NCBI GenBank assembly: GCA_030681615.1
Contig: JAUXSA010000035.1
Span: 1 to 64,000 of the forward strand
DNA: 64,000 bases
Source of the DNA: Bacteroidota bacterium
Lineage (GTDB): Bacteria > Bacteroidota > Bacteroidia > B-17B0 > Aurantibacillaceae
Reading direction: 5' to 3'
Notes under the pieces: model-generated
What the model was told of the DNA's origin: nothing
What the model saw: only the letters and a program-made list of their open reading frames with translations
Database searches by the model: none
Shown: positions 17,427 through 26,911 of the stretch, piece after piece
Position numbering within the stretch: the stretch's first letter is position 1
Layout: every line of letters starts with the position of its first letter
Translations under genes and position numbers: made by a program

Positions 17427-20400
17427 ATGTTCAGACAAAAGATAAAACTATTTATGTTTCTTTTTTCTGTGTGTATTTTTTATAATTCATTTTCACAAAT
17501 TACAGTTTCTCCAACAGTTGGTTGTCTTCCATTAACAGGTGTTTCTTTTAGCGGTCCTGCAGGAGCAACTGGTATAACCTGGAATTTTGGTGATGCAGTT
17601 ACTTCCAATCAGGCTTCACCCACACATAATTACACATCAGTAGGTAATTTTATAGTAACGTATAATGCAACTGTTGGCGCCTCTCCGGTAACATACACAG
17701 CGCTGGTTGTTGTTCATGGAAATCCAACTGCAAGTTTTACTTATACAGTTCCTTCAATAAGATGTAAACCTTTAAATGTTCCATTCACAAGTACAAGTTC
17801 AGGCCCTGCTCCAATTTCAACTTACACCTGGAACTTTGGAGACGGCGGACAGGGGTCAGGATCAACCCCAATTTGGACTTATAATTTACAAGGTGCGTTC
17901 TTTGTTACTTTACTTGTTACCGATGTGAATGGTTGCACAAGTGCATTATCAACCCAGCAAGGTCCAATAAATGTTTCCACTCCACCAACAGTTGTTATTA
18001 GTTCAAATCCTTTAGCGCTGGTATCCTGCACGGCACCATTTACTGCAGCTTTCAGTGGCAGCAATTGTGTTTCTGGTTCGCCAATTCCAGGTCCGTTAGC
18101 TTCTTATGCATGGAATTTTGGTAATACACAAACATCAACACAACAAACTCCAGGTAACATTACATACAATACACCCGGCACTTATAATGTTACTTTAACT
18201 GTAACTGATAATAATAATTGTAGTGCTACTGCAAATACACAGGTAAGCGTTTCGCAACCAACTTTACAAACTACAATTCCCGGAACCGTTTGTTTAAATG
18301 CACCTTTCACGGTCTCGTTTCAAACTAATCAATCAAATACGTTATGGAATTTCGGGAGCCCACCTACACCGACCGTTTTAAATACGGGACCCGGGCCAAC
18401 AACAAACAGTCTTTACACCCCGGGATATTCTGCGCCGGGTGTTTATACAATTAATATTAGCGCCGGTTCTTTTCCTTGTACAGCTGTGCAAACAAAAACT
18501 ATTTATGTAGAACAAGTAGTTGCAAATTTTACATTTACACCGCCCTCTTTAACTTGTAATCCGGTATTTTCCGGATCATACATTAATCAATCGTCACCAA
18601 ACGCCATTTCTTATACATGGTCAACTACAAATGGCGCTGGTCTCACTGCAACAAGCACAGCTGCTAATCCAACATTTACTTTTACTCATGGTAGTCTTTT
18701 CCCACATACTATTTTTCAGCCGTATGCTTTAAATGTTATATTAACTGTACAATCTGCGAACGGTTGTCTTGCCACAATATCTCATGCCTATGATACTATT
18801 CATCGAACAACAGCCTGGTTCAATAAAAATAAATCGGGAGGCTGTGCACCTTTAACGGTCACCTTCAGAGATTCAAGTTTCACAAACCCTGCTTTTCCAA
18901 TAGCAACATACACATGGAATAATGGTGCAACGCCTGCAACAACGGTAACAGGTGTAGCTCCCCCAATTCCAAACTTTGTACATACGTATACTGCGGTTGG
19001 CACTTATACTCCTTATTTAATTGTACAAACTGCAAACGGTTGTATAGATACTTCTTTTATAGATACAGTTCACGTTGTTAATCCTCCAACTTTTAATTTT
19101 GCAGTCACGCCCAGCGTGGTCTGTTGGAATCAACCCGTCACTGTAAGTATAACACCAACTTCAACAAATCCAGTTCAGCACTGGCATGTGAATAGTGATA
19201 ATGGTTTCTTTTCTCATTGTATAAATGATCCAAATCCATCCTGGAATTTTACACATGTAGGTGTGCATAGTTTTACAGTGGAAGGGTATTCTCATGGTTG
19301 TAAAGGCATTGCAACAAATCCACTGTCCGTCACCGTAAAAGGACCAATTGTACAAAGTAGATACGAAACTAACTGTAATGCAGGAACAAGAAAAAATATT
19401 AAGTTTTTCTCTCACATGCAGGATGTTGCAAATGCAACGCTCAACTTTGGTGATGCCTCGGCTCCTGTCGCCATTGTAGGTTTGCCGGGTGGAGTTGCCA
19501 CTCATAGTATTGCTCATACTTATACTGCCTCAGGAAATTATACTGCTGTTATTACAGCAACCAATACACCAACCGGCTGCAATCCTTACACATACACCAT
19601 GCTGGTAACCGTTAGAGATATTCAGGCAAACTTTACCTATTCTAATGTTGGATGTGCGACAATATCACAAACGTTTGATGCAACACCATCCATAGATGTA
19701 CTTCAAACTTGCAAGCGAGGCTATGTTTGGTATGTTGATAATTTACCACCGCGAGATACAACGTCTGCGATACTTACGCACACATTTGCAACAACCGGTA
19801 TTCATAACGTAATGTTAATGGTTAAGGATGAGAACAGTTGTATTGATACAACCAACCATACGATACGGATAAGTAATGCCAATCCTACATTTGCATTCAG
19901 TTCTAATACAATTTGTTTATCCAGTGGTACAGTTCAATTGATAAACACAACGGCTCAAACTCCGGATCCCGTGCAGGATTTTACCTGGGATTTTGGAGAC
20001 GGCTCTCCGCTTTTAACTACTACAGTTTTAACTTCACCGTTTCATCAATATTTGAGTGCAAATAGTCCGAGCCAAAATTATACAGTGATCTTAACTGCAA
20101 CCAATTCGCTTGGCTGTGTTCAGGTATCTCCTACACTCGCTATTACTGTTGTTAATCCGCTTGCAACTTTAAACCCTTCAAATTTTTTACCATGTATTCC
20201 AACCGGGCCGGGAAACCTTGCAACTAATACGGTTACATTTACTGCGCCACCTGCATATACAAGCTATACTTTTACTTATGGTGATGGAAGTTCTTCCGTA
20301 ACTACTACAAATAATATTACGCCGCATACATACACTGCACAAGGAACTTATACAGCAACTTTAATTGTTGATATAGGCGGATGTAAAAATACAGGGTCTG

Positions 20401-21983
20401 TTGTTGTTAGCCCACAAACATATCCTATTCCAAATTTCTCTCTTAATACAGGTAATGTTATTTGCAGGGATTCGCAGGTTGAATTTACAAGTACATCAAC
20501 AGTTGCATCAACACCGTCATACACATGGAACTTAAGTACAGGTAGTCCGATCCTTCCTGTTTCACCTGTTGTGTGGACATATACAGCCACAGGTCAGGCA
20601 GTTATTACGTTAACAGTATTCACATCAAACGGATGCGCCGCTTCAATTTCTAAAACACTTAGCATATTGGGTGCAGTTGCAAATCTTAATTTAGATAAAC
20701 AGGTTGTTTGTTTAGGTAATTCTATAAAATTCAATATCAAAAATGATTCTGATAATGTTTATATGTGGAGTTATGATTTTGGTGATGGGTCAACAGGGTC
20801 TTATACAGCCAACGCTTCGCCAACGCAAACAATAACACACACTTATAATTATTATCCTTTGCCAAATGGTACTACTACTGTTTCACTTTCTTACTATCCA
20901 TCTTCTGATATACTTAAGTGTCCAAGAACTGCAACTACAACCATTCAAATTATAAAAATTGTTGGCGATTTTGACAGGAATAATGAAGTGGCAAAAGTAG
21001 ATACAGTCCATTGTATTGGTGTTATTGATCAATTTAGTAATCAAACGCCTAATTCTTCGGGATACACATTTAACTGGAATTTTGGTGACGGAATAGGAAC
21101 TGCCAGTACTCAAAATCCTTCTTACACATACCCTAATGCCGGCGTTTATACAGTTACGTTAAATATTACCGATCCGGTAAATAATTGTTTTGGATTTGCT
21201 ATAAAGAACATGACCATTAATCCTTTGCCTAACGCTTTGGTATTTGCCAGAGATACCTGTCAAAATAGTCCATTCTTACTTAGTTCCAATCCAACGGTTG
21301 GAACAGCACCATTTTCTTATACATGGAATCCATCAGCTGGTGTAACTAATCCAAACAGTGCCAGTTCAACAGCTACTGCTTCTAATTCTACAATCTATAC
21401 TTTAACAATAAGCGATGCAAATAATTGCAAGAACTCTACAACCAAAAGTGTATATATACAATTGCCGCCGCCAAGTTTTACCTGGGATACAACAGTGATC
21501 ATTGGTCAGATTTCACAACTTAATAATAATTCGGGTACCAATTTTACTTATACATGGAGTCCGCCAACCGATCTAAGTTGTATTAATTGTCCTAACCCAA
21601 CATCTTCATCAACAGTTAACATAACTTATACTGTAACAATAGCCGATAACATGGGATGCTTTTTAGTAATGAATACGCATACTGTAAATGTTGAGTTAAA
21701 AGGAAGTGTTGATGTGCCAACTGCATTTACTCCAAACGGCGATGGTGTTAATGATGTTATTTATGTAGATGGTTGGGGTATAAGAAAACTTGAATATTTC
21801 AGGGTGTTTAACCGCTGGGGACAATTATTATTTGAAACCAATGACATTAGTGTAGGATGGGATGGCATGTTCAATGGCGTACCACAAAATATGGAAACCT
21901 ATGTTTACCAGGTTTCGGCTGATACATATGTTGGCGAAGGAAAACCCGTATTAAAAACAGGAACATTTAAATTACTTAAATAA
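17427..21983 (+). CDS. giant PKD-repeat adhesin-like protein, T9SS type B sorting domain
   Basis: 1518 residues from the chosen ATG. Signal peptide (about 1-23, ending FSQ), then a long chain of PKD/Ig-like repeats recognised by YTWNFGDG, YAWNFGN, FTWDFGDG and FNWNFGDG with YxxxGxYxVTLxVTD endings. The last ~85 residues are the gliding-motility-associated (type B) C-terminal domain: PTAFTPNGDGVNDV, FNRWGQLLFE, GWDGMFNG, YVYQVSADTYVGEG. It is exported through T9SS and held at the surface or released. The downstream PorP/SprF gene starts 5 bp after its stop, the arrangement known for SprB and SprF in gliding flavobacteria. Function (adhesion or gliding) is inferred from class only. Confidence 0.93.
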   Translation: MFRQKIKLFMFLFSVCIFYNSFSQITVSPTVGCLPLTGVSFSGPAGATGITWNFGDAVTSNQASPTHNYTSVGNFIVTYNATVGASPVTYTALVVVHGNPTASFTYTVPSIRCKPLNVPFTSTSSGPAPISTYTWNFGDGGQGSGSTPIWTYNLQGAFFVTLLVTDVNGCTSALSTQQGPINVSTPPTVVISSNPLALVSCTAPFTAAFSGSNCVSGSPIPGPLASYAWNFGNTQTSTQQTPGNITYNTPGTYNVTLTVTDNNNCSATANTQVSVSQPTLQTTIPGTVCLNAPFTVSFQTNQSNTLWNFGSPPTPTVLNTGPGPTTNSLYTPGYSAPGVYTINISAGSFPCTAVQTKTIYVEQVVANFTFTPPSLTCNPVFSGSYINQSSPNAISYTWSTTNGAGLTATSTAANPTFTFTHGSLFPHTIFQPYALNVILTVQSANGCLATISHAYDTIHRTTAWFNKNKSGGCAPLTVTFRDSSFTNPAFPIATYTWNNGATPATTVTGVAPPIPNFVHTYTAVGTYTPYLIVQTANGCIDTSFIDTVHVVNPPTFNFAVTPSVVCWNQPVTVSITPTSTNPVQHWHVNSDNGFFSHCINDPNPSWNFTHVGVHSFTVEGYSHGCKGIATNPLSVTVKGPIVQSRYETNCNAGTRKNIKFFSHMQDVANATLNFGDASAPVAIVGLPGGVATHSIAHTYTASGNYTAVITATNTPTGCNPYTYTMLVTVRDIQANFTYSNVGCATISQTFDATPSIDVLQTCKRGYVWYVDNLPPRDTTSAILTHTFATTGIHNVMLMVKDENSCIDTTNHTIRISNANPTFAFSSNTICLSSGTVQLINTTAQTPDPVQDFTWDFGDGSPLLTTTVLTSPFHQYLSANSPSQNYTVILTATNSLGCVQVSPTLAITVVNPLATLNPSNFLPCIPTGPGNLATNTVTFTAPPAYTSYTFTYGDGSSSVTTTNNITPHTYTAQGTYTATLIVDIGGCKNTGSVVVSPQTYPIPNFSLNTGNVICRDSQVEFTSTSTVASTPSYTWNLSTGSPILPVSPVVWTYTATGQAVITLTVFTSNGCAASISKTLSILGAVANLNLDKQVVCLGNSIKFNIKNDSDNVYMWSYDFGDGSTGSYTANASPTQTITHTYNYYPLPNGTTTVSLSYYPSSDILKCPRTATTTIQIIKIVGDFDRNNEVAKVDTVHCIGVIDQFSNQTPNSSGYTFNWNFGDGIGTASTQNPSYTYPNAGVYTVTLNITDPVNNCFGFAIKNMTINPLPNALVFARDTCQNSPFLLSSNPTVGTAPFSYTWNPSAGVTNPNSASSTATASNSTIYTLTISDANNCKNSTTKSVYIQLPPPSFTWDTTVIIGQISQLNNNSGTNFTYTWSPPTDLSCINCPNPTSSSTVNITYTVTIADNMGCFLVMNTHTVNVELKGSVDVPTAFTPNGDGVNDVIYVDGWGIRKLEYFRVFNRWGQLLFETNDISVGWDGMFNGVPQNMETYVYQVSADTYVGEGKPVLKTGTFKLLK

Positions 21984-21988
21984 AGATC

Positions 21989-22993
21989 TTGAAAAAACTG
22001 GTTTTATATTTTATTTGTTTTTTATTCGTTCAGAATTTAAGTTCTCAGGATATTCATTTTAGTCAGTTCTATTTTTCACCGCTTTCTTTAAATCCTGCAA
22101 ATACAGGTAACTATAAAGGCGATTATCGTTTCTTTGGAAATTACAGAAGTCAATGGCGCGATATTTCTAAAGCATACAATACATTTAGTGCTGGTGGCGA
22201 TTTTAATATTTATCCAAGCAACCAAAACGTTAGTGGCGGTTTAATTTTTATTAACGACAAATCAGGTGGTAATTTAAAGATAACGAAGATAATGCCTTCG
22301 GCGGCTATTCATAAAAAAATTGCCGGTTATAATTTACATATTGGTATACAACCCGGAGTAGTTATTAAGAGTATTGATTTTTATGCACACTCTTTTCCAA
22401 ACCAATTGAACTGGAACACCGGAATGTTTGATAATTCATTACCTAATATTGAAACAGGAGTGAGTCAACGTTTTACTTATTTTGATCTAAATACAGGTTT
22501 TGCCGCATCTAAAAGATTTGGAAAAATAGAACCTGAGATCGGTTATTCTTTGTTTCATTTAAATAAACCTAAAGAAAGTTTTTTAGGAAACGCTAATAAA
22601 TTAAAAGTACGCCAGGCATATAATATTAATTTAAATTATTATTTAAATCCTACGATCATTTTAAAAGGGTACACCATGTATGGTTATACTACAAAGGTAA
22701 GCGATTGGGTAACTGGTTTAAATGTAGAATATGTGCTTTCAAAAAATGTATTCTTTACCAACTCTGTTTTTGCTGGTTTTATGTGGCGCGATGGCTTTAA
22801 AAGAAATCCAGATGCCGGAATTGTAACAGCCGGTATAAATTATTCGCATTACACTATTGGCTTTAGTTATGATATTACTTTCTCGCAGTTAAAAACGGCA
22901 GTAGAAAGCAAAGGTGCATTTGAATTAGCACTTATTTATAAAGCGAAAAATACACGTTTAAGCAAAAAAGCTGTTCCTTGTGAGAGATATTAA
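21989..22993 (+). CDS. PorP/SprF-family T9SS outer-membrane protein
   Basis: 334 residues, TTG start 5 bp after the PKD gene. Signal peptide ending SSQ, then DIHFSQFYFSPLSLNPANTG, the hallmark N-terminal motif of the PorP/SprF family. A predicted beta-barrel of alternating aromatic strands follows (GNYRSQW, GGLIFINDKSGG, GLNVEYVLSKN, GINYSHYTIGFSYD). Members help secrete or anchor type B CTD proteins at the outer membrane, so this one is probably dedicated to the PKD protein before it. The next gene of the locus is separated from it by an inserted transposase unit. Confidence 0.93.
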   Translation: MKKLVLYFICFLFVQNLSSQDIHFSQFYFSPLSLNPANTGNYKGDYRFFGNYRSQWRDISKAYNTFSAGGDFNIYPSNQNVSGGLIFINDKSGGNLKITKIMPSAAIHKKIAGYNLHIGIQPGVVIKSIDFYAHSFPNQLNWNTGMFDNSLPNIETGVSQRFTYFDLNTGFAASKRFGKIEPEIGYSLFHLNKPKESFLGNANKLKVRQAYNINLNYYLNPTIILKGYTMYGYTTKVSDWVTGLNVEYVLSKNVFFTNSVFAGFMWRDGFKRNPDAGIVTAGINYSHYTIGFSYDITFSQLKTAVESKGAFELALIYKAKNTRLSKKAVPCERY

Positions 22994-23011
22994 ACGAGTT
23001 TATAAGAACTA

Positions 23012-23048
23012 ATTGCCACGACAAATTGCCACGACCTTCAGGTCGTGG
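23012..23048. repeat. REP-like palindrome, left flank of the RAYT gene
   Basis: A perfect 20-bp palindrome ccacgacctt/caggtcgtgg (23029-23048) is preceded by a partial copy (gccacgac, about 23015-23022) and followed by ggctttagccaaaat (about 23071-23085). The same two motifs recur on the right side of the transposase gene. Confidence 0.8.
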
Positions 23049-23094
23049 AAGAAATGAAAAAAATAAAAAGGCTTTAGCCAAAATAAAATTTAAA

Positions 23095-23562
23095 ATGCCT
23101 TATACTAAAATATATATTCATTTTATTTGGTCAACAAAAAACCGAACTCATTTAATTGATAAAGAATTAAAGCCGGTGTTACTTGCTCATATAAAAGAAA
23201 ATAGTATTAAAAAAGAGATATTCATTGATACCCTTAATTGTGTTTCAGATCATATTCATTTGCTTGTTTCTCTTGGCAACGAGCAGACGATAGCCAAAAC
23301 AGCAATGCTTATAAAAGGAGAATCTTCTTTTTGGGTAAATAAACAACAGTTAATTAAAACAAAATTTGAATGGCAGGACGAATATATTGCTTTATCAGTA
23401 AGTTATTCTGCAATTGATAAAGTAAGGGCATATATATTAAATCAGGAAGAGCATCACAATAAAAAAACCTTTACGGAAGAGTATAACGAGTTTATTGATG
23501 CTAATCAAATTGATATTTTGGCTAAAGCCGATAAAAATTTAATGAATGAATCCACGGCCTAA
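23095..23562 (+). CDS. IS200-like REP-associated tyrosine transposase (RAYT)
   Basis: 155 residues from the ATG giving MPYTKIYIHFIWSTKNR. The frame also continues upstream through the left hairpin to a TTG, but the family begins here. HUH motif DHIHLL (with preceding NCVSDH) binds the metal; a Tyr in SVSYSAI or in AYILNQEEHH is the candidate nucleophile, the latter being the usual Y-helix (NQxxHH). Such Y1 transposases nick single-stranded DNA at hairpins. The stop codon lies inside the right-hand REP palindrome. It sits between the sprF-like and porE-like genes, so the unit probably inserted into a T9SS operon without destroying a gene. Confidence 0.9.
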   Translation: MPYTKIYIHFIWSTKNRTHLIDKELKPVLLAHIKENSIKKEIFIDTLNCVSDHIHLLVSLGNEQTIAKTAMLIKGESSFWVNKQQLIKTKFEWQDEYIALSVSYSAIDKVRAYILNQEEHHNKKTFTEEYNEFIDANQIDILAKADKNLMNESTA

Positions 23563-23650
23563 AGGCCGTGTCAACAAAGTGCAATAATATTGCCACGACC
23601 TGAAGGTCGTGGATAATAGATAAAACAATAGATGGCTTTAGCCAAAATGA
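23551..23650. repeat. REP-like hairpins, right flank of the RAYT gene
   Basis: Two palindromes follow each other: cacggcct/aaaggccgtg (23553-23570, containing the transposase stop in its loop) and ccacgacctg/aaggtcgtgg (23593-23612). A small hairpin tggctttagcca (23633-23644) follows. The second palindrome and the gctttagccaaaat motif mirror the left flank, giving the unit matching ends. Confidence 0.8.
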
Positions 23651-23670
23651 AAATTAGATAATAACGAATA

Positions 23671-25713
23671 GTGATAAAAAATATTAAATACATACTGATT
23701 TTTGTGTTGTTTGCTTTTGCTGCCCAGTCACAATCAGACTCCATGCTGGTTAAACGCTCATCACCAAAAACCTTAAAACGTTTAGGTAAAAGTGCAATGG
23801 AACAAAATGATCCCAGCAGTGCTATTACTTTTTACGAAGCTTATTTAAATATTAATAACCGTGATGCAAAAGCAAAATTTCAATTGGGACAAGCTTATTT
23901 GCAGATCCGGGATTATGATCGCGCTCAGCGTATGTTCTTGAACGCTTACGAAACAGATGTTGAAAAGGCGCCGACCTCTTTATACTATCATGCGCAAATG
24001 CAAAAATCAAATGGTCTGTACGATAGTGCGAAAATAAATTTTCAAAAATTTAAGAAAGAATATAAAGGCGAAGAAAAAGGTTTAAAGAAACAGGCTACAA
24101 AAGAAATTGTGTTTTGCGATTCGGTACAAAAGCTCGTGAATACTGAAAAGAAAGTGGTTATTTCACATTTAGATTCTACCATTAATAAAGTTAATACTGA
24201 AGGCGCACCTGCTAATATTAACGACAGTACTTTGGTGTTTACATCTCTTAGAACAGATAAAAAAGAATTTATTATTGAAGATGATACAGCGCAAACCATT
24301 AAACGCAAATTATATGTTGCCAAACGCGAGAACAACGAATGGAAATTTGGTGGTGAGTATGGAGGTAATTTAAACGAAGCGGAATTTAATACAGGCAACG
24401 CTTGTTTTAGTCCGGATAGAAAGCGGGTTTATTTTACACGATGTAAATTAAATTTTAAAGAAGAAATGATCTGCGCTATTTACGTCTCCGAAAAAAAAGG
24501 AGATGAATGGAGTGAGCCTGTTAAATTACCAAAGAATGTAAATAATCCTAAGTTCACTGCTACTATGCCAGCGGTTACAACAGATCCGGCAAAAGGCAAC
24601 GATGTTATTTATTTTGTAAGTAATAATAAAGAGGGCAGGGGAGGTTTGGATATTTGGTACACGGTTTACGATAAAAAGAATAACGTTTACAAAACTCCAA
24701 AAAATGCAGGTAATAAAATAAACACAGCTCAAAATGAAATAACACCATTTTTTGATAATGAAACCCGCACTTTATATTACAGTTCAGACGGTTTGGGAGG
24801 TTTGGGTGGTTACGATGTGTTTAAAGCTGCAGGTGATGGAAAAAAATGGTTAGCTCCTGAGAATGTAGGCCAACCTATAAACACCGGAGCTGATGACATT
24901 TTTTATACGATCTCTACCAACCGCGAAGAAGGTTTTTTTGTAAGTAACCGTAAAGGTGGTAATGCTTTAAAGAACAGCACTTGTTGCGATGATATTTATA
25001 CGTATAAACACACGGAGTACATTAAAATTAATTTGTTAGGGAATGTAAACGAAATGATTGACCCTAATATGTCTATAGCACAAGCAACTGTTGAAGTTTA
25101 TATTGTAGATAGAAAGACCAAGGAAAAATTCCTGGTTAAAATTATTGAAAGCGATAAGAGCGGAGATTTTAAAACTACGGTTGAAGCCAACCAGGATTAT
25201 TTTTTAATTGTAAAGAAGAATGATTTTTTAGGAAATACGGCTGAAGTAACTACCAAAGGAATTACTACATCGCAGGATATAACCAAAACAGTTTTGTTGG
25301 CTAAAAAACCAAAAGAGCCAATTCGTATCCCAAACATTCAATACGAATTTGATAAATCAAATATTTTAGAAGCCAGTAAAATTGCTATTGATACAACTGT
25401 GTTATCCTTAATGGAAGCTAACCCTGAATTAATTGTAGAGATCATGTCGCACACGGATAGTAAAGGTAGTGATAAATACAATGAGAAATTATCGCAGCAA
25501 CGGGCTGAGAGCGTTGTATCACACTTAATAAGTAAAGGTATTAAAGCCGAACGTTTAAAAGCAAAAGGTTATGGCGAGAGCAAACCTATTGCACCAAACG
25601 AAAATCCGGATGGTAGTGATAATCCTGAAGGACGTGCACAAAACAGACGCACGGATTTTAAAATTATTGGCGTACTGGATGTAGAGATCATTAATGCGGC
25701 AGAAGTGGATTAG
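23671..25713 (+). CDS. PorE-like TPR / PD40 propeller / CRD / OmpA protein
   Basis: 680 residues, GTG start. Signal peptide (about 1-21, AAQSQ), TPR helices (about 30-130), a PD40/WD40-like propeller (about 185-440; motifs NACFSPDRKRVYFTR, GRGGLDIWYT, GLGGYDVF), a carboxypeptidase-regulatory-like domain (about 455-545), and a C-terminal OmpA domain (about 555-675; IQYEFDKSNI, SHTDSKGSDKYNEKLSQQRA, GRAQNRRTDF) that binds peptidoglycan. This order is that of PorE, a T9SS-associated periplasmic protein, but many paralogues exist. No lipobox Cys is seen. With the PKD and PorP/SprF genes it forms a secretion/adhesin locus. Confidence 0.88.
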   Translation: MIKNIKYILIFVLFAFAAQSQSDSMLVKRSSPKTLKRLGKSAMEQNDPSSAITFYEAYLNINNRDAKAKFQLGQAYLQIRDYDRAQRMFLNAYETDVEKAPTSLYYHAQMQKSNGLYDSAKINFQKFKKEYKGEEKGLKKQATKEIVFCDSVQKLVNTEKKVVISHLDSTINKVNTEGAPANINDSTLVFTSLRTDKKEFIIEDDTAQTIKRKLYVAKRENNEWKFGGEYGGNLNEAEFNTGNACFSPDRKRVYFTRCKLNFKEEMICAIYVSEKKGDEWSEPVKLPKNVNNPKFTATMPAVTTDPAKGNDVIYFVSNNKEGRGGLDIWYTVYDKKNNVYKTPKNAGNKINTAQNEITPFFDNETRTLYYSSDGLGGLGGYDVFKAAGDGKKWLAPENVGQPINTGADDIFYTISTNREEGFFVSNRKGGNALKNSTCCDDIYTYKHTEYIKINLLGNVNEMIDPNMSIAQATVEVYIVDRKTKEKFLVKIIESDKSGDFKTTVEANQDYFLIVKKNDFLGNTAEVTTKGITTSQDITKTVLLAKKPKEPIRIPNIQYEFDKSNILEASKIAIDTTVLSLMEANPELIVEIMSHTDSKGSDKYNEKLSQQRAESVVSHLISKGIKAERLKAKGYGESKPIAPNENPDGSDNPEGRAQNRRTDFKIIGVLDVEIINAAEVD

Positions 25714-25787
25714 TTAAGGTATCATAATCTCACCAGGATAATTCTTCGTGTTCTCCGCGCTTCCTTAATGTTCTTTGTGGTTAAGTA
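25714..25787. repeat. intergenic repeat copy between convergent genes
   Basis: aattcttcgtgttctccgcg...ttctttgtggtta resembles the right arm of the repeat at 10948-11069. It fills the gap between two convergent genes and contains no clean terminator otherwise. Confidence 0.45.
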
Positions 25788-26300
25788 TTACGCCGGCTCA
25801 TCATCCACAAAAGGCTGATAAACGCCTTCTTCATCATAATAATCAATAATTATTCCATCTAAAGGATTCACTTCTATCTCTCTTTTTTCTGTTTCAAAAT
25901 CAAGCAGAATGGCTTTTGATCTGTATTGTCCGTTTTCTTTTTCGATCTTAACCGTCTTTAATGTTTTACCAATTACCTCTGTCCACATTTTTGTTGTAGA
26001 GGCGTCAATAGCATACACGCGTATCTTCCCTTCAAATTCTTTTTCCAAAGCCTGAGCCGCTTCTTTATAATTATATACTATAGCATCCAAACCATCACCA
26101 TCTGTATTACAACCAATGGTTAGTTTTTGTTTATCGGTAAAATGTAATTCAACATTATCTATTACTTCAACAACTTCTGTAGAGCTGGATTTGTTTTGCC
26201 ATAAATGACAAACTACTTTCTCAACTACTTTGCCTTGTGCTGATGCAAATCTTGCCAATGCTTCATTTGTAAAGTATGTTTTTATTTCGTCGTTTTCCAT
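25788..26300 (-). CDS. conserved-looking hypothetical protein
   Basis: 170 residues, not recognised. No signal peptide or membrane helix; acidic, with alternating beta-strand-like segments (VVEVIDNVELHFTDKQKLTIGCN, EKENGQYRSKAILLDFE). It starts with a clean ATG and ends 4 bp before the start of the phosphodiesterase gene on the same strand, so the pair runs 26811 to 25788 as one short operon. No function is suggested by the sequence. Confidence 0.75.
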   Translation of the reverse strand: MENDEIKTYFTNEALARFASAQGKVVEKVVCHLWQNKSSSTEVVEVIDNVELHFTDKQKLTIGCNTDGDGLDAIVYNYKEAAQALEKEFEGKIRVYAIDASTTKMWTEVIGKTLKTVKIEKENGQYRSKAILLDFETEKREIEVNPLDGIIIDYYDEEGVYQPFVDDEPA

Positions 26301-26304
26301 ATTG

Positions 26305-26811
26305 CTAATTTAAGGATGTTCTGTTGCCTAATTCAATTACTGCTAAATTTTTAATGTCACTTCCTTCTATCTCAAATCTCACCGCTGTTTTTACTTTATG
26401 AAAGCCGTGTACGCCGCAAGCGCCGGGGTTAATAAATAAAAGTTCAAGTTCTTTGTCGTACATCACTTTTAAAATATGGGAGTGACCGCAAATAAATAGT
26501 TTTGGTTTGTGTTCTTTTAAAAGTGTTTTAATTTTTGCCGGGTATTTTCCGGGATAACCGCCAATGTGTGTAATATAAACGGGAACATTCTCGCAATCAA
26601 AAAATAAATTTTCAGGATAAGTAACGCGAACATCTTTATCATCAATATTTCCAAAAACAGCTTTAAAGGGTTTTAATTTTTCTATTTCAAGACAAACGTC
26701 AATGGTTCCAATATCGCCGGCATGCCATACTTCATCGGCCTCCTGGATGTGTTTAATTAATTTTGGATCTAAATAGCTGTGCGTATCAGATATGAGGAGA
26801 ATTTTTTTCAC
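26305..26811 (-). CDS. YfcE/MJ0936-family metallophosphodiesterase
   Basis: 168 residues, calcineurin-like phosphoesterase. Metal-binding motifs in order are SDTHS (Asp, His), HAGDIG (Asp), GNIDD (Asn), and CGHSH plus a late His in ITHIGG. NPGACG is typical of the YfcE branch. Members are cytoplasmic Mn/Mg-dependent phosphodiesterases; the natural substrate is generally unknown. Located between a dispersed repeat (upstream) and a hypothetical gene (downstream, 4 bp). Confidence 0.93.
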   Translation of the reverse strand: MKKILLISDTHSYLDPKLIKHIQEADEVWHAGDIGTIDVCLEIEKLKPFKAVFGNIDDKDVRVTYPENLFFDCENVPVYITHIGGYPGKYPAKIKTLLKEHKPKLFICGHSHILKVMYDKELELLFINPGACGVHGFHKVKTAVRFEIEGSDIKNLAVIELGNRTSLN

Positions 26812-26814
26812 TGC

Positions 26815-26911
26815 GAACTTTTGGCCGCAGATTTCACAGATGCCACGGATTTTTTATTTAAAAAATTTTAATTCGATCAATCTGTGTAATCAGCGTAATC
26901 TGTGGCTGTTT
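26815..26911. repeat. intergenic inverted repeat (gccgcagatt...aatctgtggc type)
   Basis: gccgcagatttcacagatgccacggatt on the left and aatctgtgtaatcagcgtaatctgtggc on the right are imperfect reverse complements around an A/T-rich centre. The element fills nearly the whole gap between the phosphodiesterase start and the parB stop. It is a different sequence family from the one at 10948. Confidence 0.6.

Noticed and set aside
23026-23094. N-terminal extension of the transposase from TTG 23026
   Set aside because: It would translate the REP palindrome; the family starts at MPYTKIYIHFIW (23095).
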